Origin: Lepisosteus oculatus
Taxonomy: Eukaryota > Chordata > Actinopteri > Semionotiformes > Lepisosteidae
Direction: 5' to 3'
Assembly: GCF_040954835.1 (NCBI RefSeq)
Contig: NC_090723.1
Coordinates: 8,566,001 to 8,630,000, forward strand
Length of the DNA: 64,000 nt
In this document: piece after piece, positions 49,101 through 60,815 of the stretch
Layout of the letters: each line of letters starts with the position of its first letter
Numbering within the stretch: position 1 is the stretch's first letter
Position numbers and translations under genes: made by a program
The notes under the pieces: generated by a model
What the model saw: the letters and a program-made list of their open reading frames with translations, nothing else
The model's database searches: none
Told to the model about the DNA's origin: nothing

Positions 49101-49125
49101 TGTTAAAGTACCGTCAGCCGCCATG
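46109..49125. other. Intergenic, no gene seen
   Basis: Contains a small tandem duplication near 47440-47485 (GGTGCCTGTGTGACCC twice) and a perfect hairpin at 48661-48692. No coding evidence. Confidence 0.5.
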
Positions 49126-49570
49126 CTGACACAAACTCGCGTTCAAGTTTCCATGAATTGCGACGCGATGCCTCCCTTCCTGCTCACGAGTCACTGTAAT
49201 GACTGATGTAGTGGGAGGTACAAGCCAATAAGTACAGGTGGTGCAGCAGAAATGTTCCAATGTGGCCTGCATGCAAAATGAAGTGGTATTTGTTGGCAAA
49301 CCCATCTCGAAGTCGAGAGCGATATTTCTATTGGATTGAAAGAGATGTATTGACAAGCCTGCTTTTTTTGTTGTAACAAGGCCGCAACATGTCACAGGAA
49401 CTTTTGGGGCGCCGTGCAAAAGTTTTTGGAAATTTCCTCTATTTTGTGATGTGAATTGGAGATTTCACAAGCTACAGTGTACGTGTTGTTTTTATTGTGG
49501 TTTCAAACGCGCTCACCAGAGCTGATTCTGTCTCACCCCGAAATATAAAAATAGCGTCGCTGTTTCCCTT
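49126..49570. repeat. Unnamed ~450-bp dispersed repeat, copy A
   Basis: This segment matches 60340-60815 in the same orientation along its whole length. Shared blocks include CCCTTCCTGCTCAC, GTGGTATTTGTTGGCAAA, AAAGAGATGTATT.ACAAGCC, CTATTTTGTGATGT and CCCCGAAATATAAAAATAGC. Similarity is roughly three quarters to four fifths by eye, with several indels. No target-site duplication or clear terminal repeats were found. On the minus strand both copies can be read in one frame for parts of their length. Confidence 0.8.
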
Positions 49571-51608
49571 TAATGTGAGAAGGGCTTTTTACAAGTAGCT
49601 GCTACCGAGATGACTGTTGCCTCTCTGACCTTCCATTAATCAGAGGTTTCACTGCCTCAGAGAGACCCAGTCTGACCAGAGCTGTGTTCACTCTTGCACA
49701 CTGTATGAATTCTAGCCTCTTCCCATCACCCACTGCCCCTTTGATCTGTCCAGGCCCTTAACTCTTTGCCAGCCCTGAAGGACTACCAGGCCTTGAGGGT
49801 GGACGTAGGCCAGTGGCCTGTGTAGCAGCGCCCTCTTCCCTGTGATGGCGTATCCAGTCTGTGCTTCCTGACTGCGTGCCTGCATTGCTGGAACCTGATA
49901 CTGTCCATTGGATGGGAGTTACTTGGTTTTCACTGTGGCTGTATTTTTTTCTCACAACTCCTTTGATCAATAGCCGGTCTCCAGATACTCTCTGTAAGAG
50001 GGGAGGTTTTAATCTGCTGTGAGCGCTGGCAACTACCCAGCCCCCTTGGGCAGTGAACTGTTGCCTCTTGCTCTCGAAGGCTACCTGGTACGCCACAGGC
50101 AGAAAGCAGGGTAGCCTACATGAGGTGCTCAGTCCTCCCTGCCACTGCTGTGTGGACAGGGCCTGGTGCCAGAGGAATGTGTTCTGCTGCTGTGGCCTTA
50201 ATCCAGTGCCATCAGCAGACCGTTTGTTCACCCTGTGCCCACTTTCAAGGCCCATATCTTAACTCGAGGACAAGGGAGCTGAGCAGATTCTTCTCAGCCA
50301 TCTCTCATCCGAGACCCTTCCCAGCAAGCAGAAATGTGGCTCTTGAACTATTTTCACACCACCTGGTCCCGAGACACAATTCTTCACGCGAAGCGGAAAA
50401 CTTCAGTGATTCACCAGCATGGTCAGCTGATCTGGTGTGAGCAGAAACTTACTGCATTTCCATCCTGAGGCTTTGGTTTTCCGCTGAAGTTTCTGAAGCG
50501 TGTACACTTGGAGACGGGGAAATCGCTCACAACTCGCAACGTGAAGGTTAGAATTTTATTAGGGCTCAAATTTCAATATAGGAGAACACTGATACCTTTC
50601 CCATCGGAGGTCACTGCATCAGACACTTAGTTAAAGACGAGAATAAAATGATATAAAATAATAACACAAAAATACCCAGCGAGAAGGATGAAGGTGAAGA
50701 TGAAGTATTTATCAGAGATACGTTTAACCCTGTGTGACCCAGTCCTCCACCTCCCTGATGCATCGCCTCCGAGCTCATCCTTTCCTCTGCAGGGATTTTA
50801 AAACAAACATTGTTATTCTGCACAGCTGTGCCCTGCCAGGATATTGGCAAACAGACTATTCTCTATACCCCTGGGAAGCATCCTAAAGAGCAGTTTCCTG
50901 GAGAAGTGATGTGGAGTTTGGAGTAAAGAGAGGGAATGCCAGCCCTTGTAGACACTTAATTCAGCACAACCAGGACTTTATAACAGCATGGTGGCTGAGG
51001 GAAATTATTTATAGGGCACAGCAGCTGTTTCTTAAACATGTAGTGGGTGTTTTGATGAGCCGGATACATGTAAATCGATGATAATCCACAGTCAGCAGCT
51101 GCCCATTAATCTACATGAGACACACGGCCTGTAACCCCACTGTTTGCCCCCACTATTGGCCACTGTTAGACCCCTCTCAGAAAACCACATGATTCTGGTA
51201 AATAAAGCTGGAGATGTCTTTAAAGAAAGGAGGACAGATGAAGCCTGCCTCTCACTTGCTTTGTCTAGGACAGCAACAGGCTTCTATTTTTGGGGATGAG
51301 CAAAACTTCCATGCAAAAACAGACATTTCTGTGATTTGTCAGTAACAGTTTGTTGCCATACAGTACAAAATCCGACAGCGAAGACACTTTCACTGGGGTC
51401 AGCCTTGGCCATCAGTCTATGTAGCTAAATCGGACACAGGCGATACAGAACCACACCGCTACTCTTGTGACCCTGACTGCCTGGAGCACAGAGACCAATC
51501 TTGCAGAATTTGCAGATTTAATTTTGCAACATAACATCATAGCAAGTGAGAACTCTGAATGCCTTCATTACCTTCAGATTCATTTTAACATGGTTGTTAG
51601 CTTGGTTA

Positions 51609-51625
51609 ATTTATTATTATTATTA
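51609..51625. repeat. (TTA)n microsatellite
   Basis: A short run of TTA units in intergenic DNA upstream of itga3. Confidence 0.8.
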
Positions 51626-52261
51626 CTGTTGTTGATGACAATGATAGTTATTTGCAATTATACATGAAATATTTTATTGTAAAAATCTGCAGTACCTGTG
51701 GTTTCTGTGGAGGGGAGAAACCTTGTTTCTTGTTGCACTGGAACAGCAGAATCTGAAGTGCAATGTGCTTTTCATTTTTGCATTTTACTGTATACTGTTG
51801 GTTAGGAATTATAACCTCTTAGTTTGCGGTTACATTTGTGATTCCTTTGGCTTTTGTAATGTTTTGAACACAACAAAGAAGGAAGCCCTTTCTCCCTCCC
51901 TGGGATAGTTTGTGTGTTCTTACATACTTTTAAACAAAGAGAAACGCGCAAAACAGAATCTACAGACCCCAGCCACTACATAACTGAGCCACCGGAGGCA
52001 GACGACTAGTAGTGTCTGTTTGTTCAGACAGAAAAGCAGATTGCAGTGTTGGTCTGAAAATGCGTTTTACTGCCACATGTGGTTGCTTTGAGCACAAGCT
52101 TTGAACGCTTGTCGAGTCTAATACTACAAATACCCCCAGTGGCGAAAGAGAGGGTGCCAGAATTGTTCCTGGGTGAAGGGAGGTATTTTGGAGTGAGTAC
52201 AGTTCGTAGACTCAGTGCAGAGTAGTGGCACTGTAATGTTCTGAAAGTGATGGGTTTGTCA

Positions 52262-52748
52262 AATTCCGCGCAGACTTTAAAATCCTCATGCTCACCTTTA
52301 AGGCTTTACATGGCTTGGCACCTCAATACCTGTCTGAACTTTTATCGCCCTACTCCCCACCTCGCAACCTCCGCTCTTCAAATTCTGCCCTCCTTACTGT
52401 CCCCCAGGCCCGTCTACATTGTATGGGCGACAGGGCCTTCTCCTGCTATGCCCCCAAGCTCTGGAACTCTCTCCCCAAGGATATCCGAGAGTCACCTTCT
52501 CTAAACTCCTTCAAATCCAGACTCAAAACCTTCTTCTTCAGAAAAGCCTTTACTGAACTGGTTCCATTCTTCACCCCTCTGCTCTTCTTAGTACCACCTT
52601 CCACAGTCTCCTCTATTGTTATTGTTGTAATTGTAATTGTCTTATCTTGTGAAATCTTCTTACTTATTATTGTCATCCTGTAAAGCGCTTTGAGAAGCCA
52701 CCTTTAAAGGTGCTATATAAAATAAAGTTTATTATTATTATTATTGTG
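52262..52748 (+). mobile_element. 3' end of an L2/CR1-type LINE retrotransposon
   Basis: An open stretch at 52288-52683 encodes the C-terminal tail found after the reverse transcriptase in fish L2/CR1/Rex1-like LINEs. It includes FKALHGLAPQYLSELL, the SPPRNLRSSN segment, GDRAFSCYAPKLWNSLP and SLNSFKSRLKTFFF. It is followed by AAAGCGCTTTGAGAAG and GGTGCTATATAAAATAAA, then an (ATT)n tail at 52728-52746. The element is 5'-truncated, as usual for LINE copies; there is no reverse transcriptase core. The exact clade is uncertain. Confidence 0.82.
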
Positions 52749-53459
52749 TCCCAAATTAAGAGGCTGCTTAGGTGTTTCTGAATGATTGACCCTTCTCTGC
52801 TCCAGTACGCACGGACAACAAGAATGGCGTAACTCCGGGATGGAGCCGAGTTTCTTCCAGGTGGGAATTGTGTCTGACTTCACTCGACACTCCCGAGACT
52901 AGGACGAGCTCCTGGTTTATGTTTGCTCTGGGTGTCTGACACACACGGGGGTTAAAACGGGGGCGTCTCTGTGCACTGCGTTTTGTGAATTGTTGTCTGT
53001 GCTCCCAGACAGGTCACAGAAAGACCTAGCGGCCTCTGAGGCAACAGGTTTAAGAGCAGGTCTGGTACAGACAGACAGCCTCTGAGACAGCGGAACCTGT
53101 GAGCATCGTTCCGAAAGCCAGCTCTCAGCGCTCAGACAGTTATATTCATTCATGCTGTCTCGGGTTCCAGTCCTGCCATCAGCATGTTCATCTCCAGGAC
53201 TGGGGGACTGAAACAATCTGAATTCAGCACTGACGCCTAATATAACACTGTATAAAGAGAGTGCAATGCTCGGGACAGTGGTTTCCCGGTCCCAGGTATC
53301 CCTTTATCAGGTCACTGAACTGCAACATGAGGGTTCCTGTAAATGGGCTGTCCCTTAGGTTTGACGGGGACAAAAAAAAACAACACATACACTATAAGTA
53401 AGTTCCCCCAGAGCAGATCTCTGAGCCCGTGAATTGATTTATTCTACCTCTCCGAAGTT

Positions 53460-54022
53460 CGCTGCTGTGTATTTTTGTCAGCCTGCGTTATTAATTTAAA
53501 CCGCCGGAGAAAGCAGGCGACAGAAATTGCCTCTGCCCCTCGTGTGTGTGTGTGTGAGAGTGAGTACGCTTTGAGCTGTAGCGTTGGCAAAACTAATCAC
53601 GTCAAGTGCTCAGACTCCAGGCCCTTTCGTGCAAGGTGGCGGCGGCGGCTCCATTTCGCCTCAGAACTCCGAATCATCTCGGTGCCTCTGCTCCCGGAAG
53701 AAAAGGCTATTATCTATGTTGGAAAGTCGGTTTTATTCAGCGCATGTTGTGCAAAGGGGTGTGGAGAGACGGAGAGAGAGAGAGAGGGGAGGAGAGGAGA
53801 GGGCGATCTAACCAGCGAGCGAGTTCACGCAAAACCCTAGAGGAAGGTGTCGCGTTGCTGCGGTGCTTGGAAAGCAGGGAACAGGTCTGAAGCGCCCTCC
53901 GAGTTTTTCTCTCCCCCCCCCTCCTCCTTCCTCAAGAGCTGAGGGGGAAAAAAAAAATCTTTTTCGTTGCTCTCGCTGGCAAGTGGGACCCGGGGCGGCC
54001 GCAGGAGCTAGGGAGTGAAAAC
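53460..54022 (+). promoter_or_regulatory. itga3: itga3 promoter / 5' UTR, CpG-rich, TATA-less
   Basis: This GC- and CpG-rich stretch lies directly upstream of the itga3 ATG. It holds a (GT)n run at 53541-53556, a GGTGGCGGCGGCGG block near 53635 and a (GA)n run at 53771-53787. No TATA box is seen at a plausible distance, so dispersed initiation is likely. The island continues through exon 1 into the start of intron 1 (to about 54380). Confidence 0.6.
53541..53556. repeat. (GT)n microsatellite in itga3 promoter
   Basis: Eight GT units about 470 bp upstream of the itga3 ATG. Confidence 0.9.
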
Positions 54023-54219
54023 ATGGCTTCTAGTCAATTACACTTGTTCCCCAGGGACCTCGGCGTTTTGGTGCTCGCCTTCTTCTGCGCGGCTCGGACC
54101 TGTGGGGGATACAATTTAGATCTGCGCTTCCCGGTCATCAAAGAGGGCAAGACCAACGGCAGCTTCTTCGGCTTCTCCGTGGCGCTGCACAGACAGACAG
54201 CCGGAGAGCAGAGATACCT
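54023..54219 (+). CDS. itga3: Integrin alpha-3, first coding exon (partial gene)
   Basis: This exon encodes 65 residues plus two bases of codon 66, ending at the donor TACCT|GTGAGTACGG (GT at 54220-54221), phase 2. The start context AAACATGG is strong. Residues 1 to about 29 form a signal peptide with hydrophobic core LGVLVLAFFCAA; the mature chain would start near YNLDLRFPVIKEG. The segment FFGFSVALHRQTAGEQRYL is the opening strand of the first FG-GAP beta-propeller blade. ALHRQT..QRYL matches human ITGA3 much better than ITGA6 (compared from memory). The product would be the alpha chain of the plasma-membrane laminin receptor alpha3beta1. Position beside dlx3, on the opposite strand, matches DLX3-ITGA3 in tetrapods. 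Downstream exons lie beyond the window: no GAPR or NRTG-like exon 2 is found before 64000. Confidence 0.92.
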
Positions 54220-56689
54220 GTGAGTACGGTCCAGTCTCTTTCTTATCAAGCTTTTCAAGAGGGACGGGGGGACAGACCACACCGGGCTCCTTGCAGTTCT
54301 CAAACTGATAGGAGCCCGAGAAGCGACGTTAAAAGTCTGCTCAAACCGGCGCGGATTAAACTGCTCCTGCGGGCACCGTGCTTTTTCGAGAAATCTCCCG
54401 AGAGGTTTCAGACCTCGGTAGTTTGGTTCAAACTTTTGCAAGCAGTTAATAGTTCAGTTTATACCCCTTGAAGGAAAAAAAAAGGGCGCCGAGATCTGTT
54501 TGTTTAAGGAACTAAAAACCGACAGTCTGTCATGTGGGTGATAAAGTTGTTGCCCCTGTCGCAAACATCAAACCACTTTGTTTTTCCGTCGTCACTATAA
54601 ATTCACGATAGCAGACACCTGCTTGTTTTAGACTTCAGGACGGAAATTAAATGGGGCTTCAGCACCTGGTGTGTGAGCCTGTCACTGTGTGAGCTGCAGT
54701 ATCCTTCCACAATCCGTAATAACCTCACACATTTACAGATCAACACTGTGCTTAGTACGGGGACGCGGATTCCTGCTCGTTCGTTGGAAGGTAATTCAGA
54801 GCTGCCTTTCCACCCCAGCGATCACTCTTTTTTTAAAAAATATGCAAGGACTGAAGTTGCAGAGTCTGCAAAGTCACGGCTAAACACAAGCACTAAACGC
54901 GTCCTGCGGTTTACTTTTAAAAACTGTGAAGTCTCGTCTTTACAGGAGGTCTCCGGTCAGTAGATTCATACAGTATGCACCTGAATTTATATTTCACCGC
55001 CTTAAATATAATTCCTGCGCTCTCTGCCCCTCTCCTCCTCTCTTACTGCCCCCACTGTCCCCTATAGCTAGCCAGCTTCACTCCAAAGGGAAATGGCAGT
55101 AGGCAGACCGACGGGTTGGTGACCATTAGAAACCCCTGAAGGTTGTGCAGTGTCTGTTTCCAGACTGTGGCCAGTAATCACGGGGCTGTCAGGTGAACCC
55201 GGAGAGGTGTCTTCAGCTGAAGGGGGTCCCTGGCCATGGGACTCCACCCCGGTACAGGGGCACAGCGGAGCTGGGACAGACAGGAGCTGCCGAAGACTCG
55301 TGGCGGTCAGGCCTTTTAATCAAGCGGCCCATAGTGTGACGAGCCACGTTGTGAATAGTCACTCGCAGCTGTCGTTCTGGGCAAAGCCTGCTCTCCTCGT
55401 TGTTCCATTCAGTTTGAAGGGTCTTTATCGGCGTGGCTGGGGAATTACAGCGCAGTTAACACAACATGTACAGTAACAACCTAGTATCGGTCTTTTGCAG
55501 ACATCGCATACAAGACTAGTGTGAGACGGGCTCGCTGTTCCTCGGGCTGGGACAGTGACCACACACTGGGCTGCAGCCCTGCTGAGTTTCCTCCGCCAGC
55601 AGGACCAGAAGCTGTTCTGGTTCTGGCAGGTGTGGGAATTCTGGGATCCGATTTGTGACTTTGGGAAAGAATGTTTGTGAAATCCCAGAGTGCGGTATTT
55701 CTGGCACTGATGTCGGCCATATGGAAGTCCTGAGCAGGCCCCAGGTTTAGTCAGTCATTAACCCGTTCTCCACATCTCTACTTCAGAATTGAAGTGCTCA
55801 GGTGAGATATGCCAGGGTGCCTGCCTGACTGAAGAATTGCTCCCGATTGTTAAACAAGAAGGCATATATACTTTGTGATTTCCCAATGCACAATCTTATC
55901 CACTTTGTGCATTGCAAAACAAAGAATTTTCTTAATTTCTAAAGTGTGCTCTAGGCTGGGAAATGATCATGCTTTTTTTTTTTTTCCCTATTTTCTCTGC
56001 AACCCAGAGGGGTTACCTCCACTTTGTACCTCCACTTTAGATCAGGGGGTCCCCCAATCCAGGGGCAACCTTCAAAGTTTTCCGGGTCCTTTTCAAGCAG
56101 TAGCCAACTGAAAAGCTGGGAGCAGCGGTGAATCCAGTCCAATCAATCCAGTCGTGATCGGAACCAGGTCTCTCCAGGCCCGGCTGGCCAGGATCAGGAC
56201 TGGTGATCCCTGTGTCACAAAGCCGTCTGTTCTGAGAGCAATAATAATAAATAGCAGCAGTGGTAATTCTAGCTCATTTAGCATGACCTGCTTGGCGCTG
56301 ACCCCAGTGGGATCCAGTATATACTGTAGATTTCAGAAAACTGGGCTATCTGCCTTGGTATTTTTCCTGTGAACTTCATGATTATGAAATTGTCGCTGTG
56401 GTGACATGGCCTCTGGCATTGCATGCTCTTGCCGGGCAGTCTGATCCGTTTAGGATTTTCCTGTGTGCCTAAGACCGGGCTTCCCAAATCCGTAGTGCTG
56501 GAACCCTGGGCTTCTGTCTGCCTTTAAATCATCTCCACTTAAGGCTATGGAGGAGGGACACACAGGTCCAGGTGAACCTTCATTGTATACATTTACGACT
56601 TCTCTCGGGTGAAGAGCTGTTCTGTCACTCAAAGAGATGTAGAAAACCTGCTTCATTTCAGAACCCCCAAAGAGCAGATCTTTGATTTA

Positions 56690-56846
56690 AGATTACAGGA
56701 ATGTGGAACAAGCTACCCAGCCATGTGGTTTTCCCTTGGTTTATGGAAATAGCTGGGTGAGATACGTGGATCAGTCAGATACTAACATGCAAATGGGCTG
56801 AATAGCCTCCCCTTGTCTGTTACCTTTCTTATGTTCTAAAGATTGT
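56690..56846 (+). repeat. Dispersed retroposon tail in itga3 intron 1
   Basis: AATGTGGAACAAGCTACCCA, then GATCAGTCAGATACTAACAT, GGGCTGAATAGCCTCC and TTTCTTATGTTCT form a recognisable dispersed repeat common in non-teleost and early-branching ray-finned fish, probably a LINE 3' end. It has no coding potential. Confidence 0.55.
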
Positions 56847-59800
56847 TCCTCTTTCTCTCAGGAGCTTTGTAGACCCCTGTTGTAAACTTCACTAAAGCCT
56901 TTGTTAATTAGGGTAAAAAGTGAAAAGTTTCTTCTGTATTTCTTGCATTAGGCCGATGTTCGAATATGGTAACAAGAAAATGCCAGTCCTTGGATTTGGT
57001 GCAGTAGTGCCGATTCACTTTGCTGTACTGCGAATCTGGAGAAATTCTTGGCCTTTCCCATGAGCTGCAACTAGAGCAGAACCACTGATTCTGAACAAAC
57101 AAATCGGATCAGGGCTGTTCCAACTGTGACACTGTCTAATCGGCTTCATTGTGACACACGGCAACCGGCTCCTTCATTACTACATTTATCCTGCTAATTA
57201 TCCCTTAAATATTTAAGGGCTCGACTGCAGCATAATTGTGTCCTGGAGCAGTCACTTTTCGAAGCCCTGGATCAGAAAAAGTTTTGTGAGTCATACAGTA
57301 CGAAGATTAGAAGACTTAAAAACAGGTATGATCATGTATTCTTGAGCCATATTTGTAAACTTCCATTCATTACACGTCTTTGCAAAATTCTGAAGTTTTT
57401 TTTTTTATTTTAAGCCCCGATTGTGATCTACATGCCAGAGACATAACTCCACTGATGAGCAAAGCAATGTGCGATACTGAACTTGGCCTTGTGTCATTTT
57501 ATCTTGGGTTGTCGGTGGCTTCAGCAGCAGTAGCCACTTAAGCTCCCTTTATACATCGGGCTTAGCGCCTCCCAGACCTTCCTCCTGTGTGGCTGGGAGA
57601 GAGCTGCATTGGTAAAGGTGTGTTAAATCTCTCCACTCTGCTGGGCGTAAGGTTTGAAGTAGCTTGGGGAGGGGGGGTTGTCAGCATGGTCTTCAAAAAG
57701 TCCCGTTTCTTGACTTGCCAGTCAATGGTTTTGAGCCAGGGGGGGCTAGGGGTACTCTTAAGGCTTTCAGCTAACTTAACTTTCAAGACCCCCTGATTTC
57801 CAGGTTCCAGGTTTTCCCTGCCCCTTGGATATCTTGCGGAGGCAGGAGATGCTAATGAAACTCCATGGTAACCTGTGGAAGGAGGCAGGGGTCTGTGGGT
57901 AGCAACAGTGACGTTTCCTGGCGTTCTGGCTGGGACCAGGCAGCTGGGCAGCGGTGAATCAGCAGCTGGGTGCAGCACATCTGCCTCGCTGCCTGCTTTG
58001 TGCAGCGCTTTCATCTCAAGGCCTTATGCATAGAGGCAAAAAAAAATCATTTCCTATATCTCAGTTTTTTACATTGAATCCCTTGTTGTACAATTAACCT
58101 TGTTAAACGTGGGTTCAGTTTGGTGTAATTTATTCCAGGAGCGTCTCAGGAAGTGAGCTTTTTATAGAGAATTGTGTAGCTGACAACAGCTTTTGTTATT
58201 CTGCATCCAGAAAGGTGCTTTCACGTCCGGCATGAGAGAGATCTGAATATCCTCTTCATTTCTCAGTGTTTCTCTGTGCAGAGCTTTGATCTGATTCACC
58301 TTGAAAGGTACTTTAGAAAATGAGGCTGTGCTTAAGATTGTTGTATGAATGCAGGTTTAAGGGATACCATACTAATCATCAATTTATCATCGGTTGTGGG
58401 CATATTGAATGTCAATAAAGCATCTATAGATATTCAGCAGTGATGAGGGCAGGTCAAACATAATTGAAGTGATTGGGCTGGTATAGACACTACAGCGCAT
58501 CAGTGTAAAAGCTGTTAATTCAAGTTCTGTGGAACCTTTCCTGAGGGATAATTTATCATTATTGTAAAGTTGTATATCTTTACAGCTTAGTAAGAGGTAA
58601 CACTAGTGTGATATAGTTGATATGAATACAAGCACTAGTAGTGGCTACGTTGGTAAAATGCTTGCAAGGAGACATTAATCAAATGGGGGTATAATAAATG
58701 CATCTGTGCTTTGTAGAGGTTTTGGAAATCCCATCAGGTGTTTCATGATTCCTTGCTGATTGTGTTAGGTTATGAATAGCTCAACATGTCTGTTTAATGC
58801 AACAGATAAGCTCGCGTTCTGCACCGCCGAAGGAGAACTGACCAGCTCCTGCTCCATGAATCTGCACGAGCTGAGGGAGGAGGGCCTGCAGGAATGAGTA
58901 TGATTAAGTGAAGCATAATTATAATCTAAACAGGAGCTCGGGAGGAAAACAGGAGGACTTGAGTGATATTGTACAAACACACTTTAATTTTTTTCATGTT
59001 TTAATCAGTGGTCTTTCCCTAAACAGGTTTCGTCAAAGCCTTATCTATAGAAAAATATCATCTGTTGATTAATAGCTTTAATCCAGTGTGGAATAAGAGA
59101 AACAACTTCAAATCCCGGTGAGCTCCTGCATGATGTACCAAAACAAATTAAAACACAAATTTCCTTTTTTTTTTTGTGCAAAGAAATTAACAAAAAAAAA
59201 ATGACTGCACTGAAAGCAAAGCAAATGTTTGTCTTATGCCTTCAAAGGGAAGCCTGCCTCCTCTTTATTGCGGTCAGGCTGTTGTGTCTGTGAGACAGTG
59301 CTCTTGGCAGATGTGCTGTGAGAGCTGGAGAATAAATAGGCACTGCAGTTGTACATGAAAGTCTCCCACCCCTCCAGGCAACAGGCCCCTGCGCTTGGAG
59401 CTTTGCAGTTGACTTCTTTTCCCGACATTAATGAATGCCTGTCGTAAATCTTTCATTTTTATTACTGCTGAATTTGTTCTTGTAAATAGTACAAGCCCAT
59501 TTTCATTAAGTGGTCCACGCGGTGATTGTAGAAACGCTCAACTCCGTTTGGTTCCAGATTTTTTCAGAACCGCGCAGTAGCCACTGTCGTTCCGTTTGTT
59601 TCCTATTTGCTTCTGCAGGGCGGTAGTCAGGGGGGTTTGAGGGCAGTCCCATAGAGAAACATTTTCAAGTGATTTTAGATACAGCTCAGCATTTGGACAG
59701 GTGAAAGAAACAGTCCTGTTGAGAAGAAGAAGGGTATCTTTGTCACATGAAATGCCGTATGGGGTACAGCATTGTGGGCATGATCAAATAACTTCATAAA

Positions 59801-60339
59801 AATGAATGAGGAATCAAGACCATAACTCTTGTTATTTTCTGTAAAACCAAAAGCCCCTTGGTGGTTTAATTAAAGGGGAGAGACTCTACAGTTCACTCAT
59901 TTTAAATCTTTTGAGCAGTGTCCCGCCCAGAGTCCCTCGGCCCTGGAGCAGACAGGCAGGCGCGGGCCTACAGTAGTGCGCTCGCGTGCCCGTTCAGTCT
60001 GGTCAAGCTCAGCATTCCTGCACTGTCTCGTCCTGTGTGAGGGGGCCCCTGCAGCTCTTCCACAGAAAGCAAATTGGAAATCAACAACTGGATCTCGTCC
60101 AGCGTGGGGGCTGGCAGTTTCGAGGTGGGTTGGGGGGGGGGTGGGGGATGCAGTCACTGGTCAGCAAAAACGCGAAGTCACAACGGTCTCGGAGTTAAAA
60201 CGAGTGGCGGGTTTGGGGGAGGGGGACACACCAAGCTGCCCTGGAAGCAGGTGGAAGTGCATTTAAAACTGAGAAAAGGCTGGTGGGGGGACGGAAATGA
60301 TCAGTCGGGTCAAATCTGGGAAGGGCTGTAGGTCGCCCA

Positions 60340-60815
60340 GTTGTCGCAAACTCGAATTTGGGGTCCCATGGATTGCGACGTGATGCAGCCCTTCCTGCTC
60401 ACTAGTCCCTGTAATGCCTAATGTGATGTACGAGCGAATAAGTGCAGGTTGTACAGCAGACATTTCACTGCAGAAATATTCCAGCACGATCTGCATGCTG
60501 AGTTAACAAGAAAGTGGTATTTGTTGGCAAAACCATCTCAAAGTCAAGAGCAATATTTCTGTTGGATTAAAAGAGATGTATTCACAAGCCTGCTTGTTTA
60601 CAGTGTTTATAGAGCCGCATCACATCACCAGAAGTTTTGTTGTGGTTCTAAATCGCAGAACATGATGTTGCGCATACCTGGAAATAGTCTATTTTGTGAT
60701 GTAAATGGGAGGTTTCACATGTTACTGGGTACATTTTACCTCCATTGGGGTTTGAAATGCGCTCATCAGTGCTGATTCTTTGTAACCCCGAAATATAAAA
60801 ATAGCATAGCAGTTC
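60340..60815. repeat. Unnamed ~450-bp dispersed repeat, copy B
   Basis: This is the second copy of the repeat at 49126-49570, in direct orientation 11 kb away and inside itga3 intron 1. It is about 30 bp longer because of small insertions (for example around 60480-60510). Both right ends contain the A-rich block CGAAATATAAAAATAGC. Confidence 0.8.

Noticed and set aside
49758..50255. 165-codon open frame on the minus strand
   Set aside because: No family resemblance, and its low-complexity residue mix is typical of non-coding GC-rich DNA. No partner exons seen.
57562..58014. 150-codon open frame on the minus strand inside itga3 intron 1
   Set aside because: Pro/Ser-rich with no recognisable domain, no splice or promoter context, and located inside an intron. 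A chance frame is more likely.
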